Assembly: GCA_022402405.1 (NCBI GenBank)
Contig: JAKRSG010000263.1
Span: 1-9,609, forward strand
Origin: Bacteroidia bacterium
Lineage (GTDB): Bacteria; Bacteroidota; Bacteroidia; UKL13-3
Length of the DNA: 9,609 nucleotides
Direction: 5' to 3'
Each line of letters opens with the position of its first letter. Positions within the stretch are counted from its first letter, which is position 1. Under the pieces are notes generated by a model that was not told the DNA's origin, made no database searches, and saw only the letters and a list, made by a program, of their open reading frames with translations. Below, in pieces: positions 7,270 to 9,609 of this stretch. The position numbers and the translations under genes are program-made.

Positions 7270-9132
7270 TTATTCGATAATCATTCTGCGAGAGGTTTTG
7301 AAACCATCTGCTTCTACTGAGTAAACATATACACCAGCGTTTAAAGAACCTAAGTTAAGAGGTAACTGACCATTACCTGCAGCTATGTTTTCGAATGTTT
7401 GTGAATACACTTCTTTTCCTAACAAATCAACTACAGTTACTGTAGCAGTGGTAGCAGATTTAAAGTTTACAGGAATGATAGTGTTTCCGTTTGATGGGTT
7501 AGGGAAGTTTTGACCAACAGTGAATAATTCGTTGTTTCTGATTTTACCTAAGCCAGTAATTTCACCACCAAAGATATCTGCAGTATCCATAACCATGTAC
7601 ATGATTTCGTGAGTACCAGCAGCACCCGGGTTGGTTTCGCTATATCTTCCGATGCTTCCTTTTTGCAAGAAAGTCATGTGTAATCTACCATCCATTTTCT
7701 TAGATAAAGAAGCAAAGATTTGCTCTACGTTTAATCCTAACCAAGCAGTAACATTTTGGATTCCGCTCCAAGTAGCACCACCATCTTTAGAGTACAATAA
7801 GAATACATCACGGAAATTTTTGTTATCTGTACTGATATCATCTTCAGTTAATGCACTAAAGATTAAGAAAATAGTACCGTTATCATCGATAGCTGCATAA
7901 GGCATAGTAGCTATTGAGTGATTACCATAACGAGCACTTGCATCGTTCCAGCTGTCTGCTAAATCTAACTGACCGTTATTATTAACATCAGGCATACCAG
8001 CAATAACTCTCTGAGAATCTAAAGGAGTGTTATCTGACCAATATAAGATAGCATTTTGACCAGGATAGTAGTTAATAGATTCATCATCTAAATTGTTATC
8101 TAATACTCTAGCACGAGCCCAGAAGCAATGAGCAACACCGTTGTTATCTAAAGTAACATGAACAGCACCATCATTTGTGTTTGAAGTATCTACTAATTTT
8201 TTGTAATCATATGCAGGAACTGGGAAAGAATCGATGATTGTTTTTGTCCAAGTTGCACCGGCATCAGAAGATTTCCATAAAGCTAAATCATCTGTTAAAC
8301 CACCCATGATAATAGCAACGTTAGTACCATTTGCATCGATAGAGTAGTTATCTCCACCACCAGCGTAGTATCTTTCGTTGTCGTAACCTGGTAATAACTC
8401 GTTTTTAACTAACCAAGTGTTAGTGCTAAATTGGTAGCGTGAATATACTTGAGGAGTACGAACACCACCTTTAACCACACGGTTTGGTTGAGTTGAAGAA
8501 CTATCAGTGTAAGATCCGATAGCAATTAAATAATCTCCAGAAACGGCAGTTTGTAACCACAATACACCAGGAATAGTAGGAGTTGTATCTAATACTACTG
8601 AGCTAGTCCAAGTACCAGGACCAACACCAGATTTGCGGCTCATAACAATACCACCGGCAACACCAGAAGACAATACTTGGTGCGCTGTAATAATTTCTTC
8701 GTTAGTGGTTGGATTGTAAACATAATTTGGGAAACCTGTTCTTTGAGATTCAATTTTAACAGCTGAGGCTGCACCCCAAGAAGTACCATTGAAATGGTTG
8801 TATCCAGAACCGCGTGTTGCGTAAGGAGCTCCGTCTGCACTGGTTGTCCAAGTAGCAGATACTTTACCATCGTTTAATAATTGAATTCTGCGGTAGATAG
8901 TAGCATTTGTTTGTTGATCGTTTTGAGTTTCTCCAATTTTAGTGGCAAATGATTTTTTACCCAATGCTTTTTGAGTAAAACCAGTTCCTTGAGAAGTTCT
9001 AACAGGTGAAGGCTGAATGTGGTCGCTGTATTTGGCAGCTGGTCTGCTAACGTTTGGACCAGTTAATACAGGCGTCTGCGCATTTGCGTAAGCTGCAAAA
9101 AGGCCTAATGCCATTAAGTAGATTTTTTTCAT
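7270..9132 (-). CDS. T9SS-secreted protein with Asp-boxes and C-terminal type A sorting domain
   Basis: A 620-residue exported protein of unknown activity. The start at 9132 gives the signal peptide MKKIYLMALGLFAAYANA (1-18). An in-frame TTG 36 nt upstream lies inside the promoter box. Two Asp-boxes (SxDxGxTW) occur at 288-295 and 448-455, the turn motif of sialidase/BNR-type beta-propellers. Between them DVNNNGQLDLAD (382-393) has the DxNxNGxxDxxD pattern of dockerin or EF-hand calcium loops. From about 529 to 620 is a type IX secretion sorting domain: NFPNPSNGNT, then the VVDLLGKEV strand, NLGSLNAGVYVYSV and a basic end (KTSRRMIIE). The product should therefore cross the outer membrane through T9SS and be released or anchored at the surface. 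The sialidase catalytic Arg-Ile-Pro motif and other recognisable active-site sets are absent, so an enzyme name is not justified; an adhesin or structural role is equally possible. It follows holA on the same strand but has its own -7 box. Confidence 0.85.
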   Translation of the reverse strand: MKKIYLMALGLFAAYANAQTPVLTGPNVSRPAAKYSDHIQPSPVRTSQGTGFTQKALGKKSFATKIGETQNDQQTNATIYRRIQLLNDGKVSATWTTSADGAPYATRGSGYNHFNGTSWGAASAVKIESQRTGFPNYVYNPTTNEEIITAHQVLSSGVAGGIVMSRKSGVGPGTWTSSVVLDTTPTIPGVLWLQTAVSGDYLIAIGSYTDSSSTQPNRVVKGGVRTPQVYSRYQFSTNTWLVKNELLPGYDNERYYAGGGDNYSIDANGTNVAIIMGGLTDDLALWKSSDAGATWTKTIIDSFPVPAYDYKKLVDTSNTNDGAVHVTLDNNGVAHCFWARARVLDNNLDDESINYYPGQNAILYWSDNTPLDSQRVIAGMPDVNNNGQLDLADSWNDASARYGNHSIATMPYAAIDDNGTIFLIFSALTEDDISTDNKNFRDVFLLYSKDGGATWSGIQNVTAWLGLNVEQIFASLSKKMDGRLHMTFLQKGSIGRYSETNPGAAGTHEIMYMVMDTADIFGGEITGLGKIRNNELFTVGQNFPNPSNGNTIIPVNFKSATTATVTVVDLLGKEVYSQTFENIAAGNGQLPLNLGSLNAGVYVYSVEADGFKTSRRMIIE

Positions 9133-9165
9133 ATTAGTGTTTATTGAATTAATTTTTCTCGATTC

Positions 9166-9173
9166 CAAATATA
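9166..9173 (-). promoter_or_regulatory. -7 promoter element of the T9SS protein gene
   Basis: TATATTTG on the minus strand is a perfect TAnnTTTG, 33 nt before the ATG at 9132. Its last three bases are an in-frame TTG that would otherwise look like a start. The predicted leader is about 25-28 nt and A-rich. The -33 position holds CTTT rather than TTTG, so that half is unsupported. Confidence 0.5.
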
Positions 9174-9238
9174 TTAAAAGTTAAAGTAAAAAAAAGTTTT
9201 TGCTAACTAAGTGTTATTTTTTTACCATATTTCCGTTT

Positions 9239-9609
9239 TTAGTTTAATTCTTTCCTGTAAAAAATCTTGAATAAAAGCTCTTTCATTAGCTCTTGATCAT
9301 TTACCACAACCTGATTTACACCCTTACTTTTTAGGTCGTATTCTGCCACCAAAGCCATGGCATTTTCTAACTCTTGTAAAGAATAATTGGCCAATAGTTT
9401 TTCGTAATCTTTTATCTGTCTGAACCCAATACCCATGGCCATCATCCCCTTTTGATCCCGAATTTGCGACTGTTTTAACACCACTCCCTTCATAAAGAAA
9501 CTGTTAAACTGAGCTAAAAGCGGGATAATAGAAAAGTCTTTAGCGCTGCTCATATGATGATTGATAAAAAACGTACGCTTGGTATTACGATAAGCTACAG
9601 CGGTTAACA
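9239..9609 (-). CDS. holA: DNA polymerase III subunit delta, C-terminal part (N-terminus beyond window)
   Basis: The delta subunit opens the beta sliding clamp within the clamp-loader complex during chromosome replication. The minus-strand frame is open from the stop at 9239 through the right edge, so the Met at 9553 is internal, not a start; I read LTAVAYRNTKRTFFINHH continuing upstream of it. About 122 residues are visible. They look like the C-terminal helical (collar) domain of Bacteroidota HolA: FFMKGVVLKQ, then MGIGFRQIKDYEKLLANYSL (normally a G[VI]xxFxxKDYxxAxxNYSL pattern), and the conserved end AEYDLKSKGVN followed by ELMKELLFKIFY. The AAA+-like and lid domains lie outside the window. 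The 106 bp after the stop (9133-9238) hold the T9SS gene promoter and A/T runs but no clear terminator, so read-through into the next gene is possible. The identification rests on the C-terminal motif alone. Confidence 0.82.
   Translation of the reverse strand, partial: LTAVAYRNTKRTFFINHHMSSAKDFSIIPLLAQFNSFFMKGVVLKQSQIRDQKGMMAMGIGFRQIKDYEKLLANYSLQELENAMALVAEYDLKSKGVNQVVVNDQELMKELLFKIFYRKELN

Noticed and set aside
7631..7900. Plus-strand frame, and a second minus-strand frame at 8640-8870, within the T9SS protein gene
   Set aside because: Both overlap the coherent 620-residue protein in other frames and carry no recognisable features.
7270..9132. Calling the T9SS protein a sialidase because of the Asp-boxes
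   Set aside because: Asp-boxes occur in many propeller proteins; the Arg-Ile-Pro motif and the arginine triad are not recognisable.
9181..9238. A/T-rich run after holA considered as a terminator
   Set aside because: No GC-containing stem precedes the T run; only short A/T pairings such as AAAAAC/GTTTTT are visible.
9239..9553. Small standalone 104-residue protein starting at 9553
   Set aside because: The same frame stays open upstream to the window edge and the C-terminal residues match HolA, so this is the 3' part of a longer gene.
1..9609. Search for tRNA, rRNA, riboswitch, CRISPR, insertion-sequence ends or an undescribed defence system
   Set aside because: Intergenic gaps are all under about 120 bp and contain only promoter or terminator elements; no direct repeats, transposase or toxin/nuclease/ATPase gene cluster was seen.

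Overview
The window reads as chromosomal DNA of an AT-rich member of the Bacteroidota, probably an aerobic environmental lineage. Four things support this. A secreted protein ends in a type IX secretion (T9SS) C-terminal sorting domain. Several genes are preceded by the Bacteroidota -7 promoter element TAnnTTTG. No start has a clear Shine-Dalgarno sequence; leaders are A/T-rich and short. The closest recognisable protein forms (S9B dipeptidyl peptidase IV, DUF4197 lipoprotein, CDF transporter with a Cys-rich tail) are common in this phylum. I cannot name a genus.

Layout. (1) 1-1637, minus: a proton-coupled oligopeptide transporter (POT/PTR2), cut by the left edge. (2) 1756-2484, plus: a DUF4197 lipoprotein, divergent from the transporter. 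(3) 2483-2522: a strong symmetric terminator shared with the convergent gene. (4) 2538-4712, minus: dipeptidyl peptidase IV with signal peptide and complete catalytic triad. (5) 4815-6218, plus: a GlcD/D-lactate dehydrogenase type FAD-linked oxidase. (6) 6215-7201, minus: a cation diffusion facilitator whose stop codon overlaps that of the oxidase. (7) 7270-9132, minus: a T9SS-exported, probably beta-propeller-like protein with two Asp-boxes and a calcium-loop-like motif. (8) 9239-9609, minus: the C-terminal part of DNA polymerase III subunit delta (HolA), cut by the right edge. Coding density is high. No gene-free stretch reaches 300 bases, and no RNA gene, mobile element or CRISPR array was seen.

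How the genes may work together. DPP-IV releases X-Pro/X-Ala dipeptides outside the cytoplasm, and the POT transporter imports di- and tripeptides, so these two form a plausible peptide-scavenging pair. They are separate transcription units with the DUF4197 gene between them. The remaining genes look like independent housekeeping or envelope functions. The most useful local results are start-site corrections. For dipeptidyl peptidase IV and the T9SS protein, an upstream in-frame TTG that could be taken as the start lies inside a TAnnTTTG promoter box. For the CDF transporter, the upstream ATG lies in the loop of a likely terminator hairpin. I found no convincing undescribed multi-gene system.
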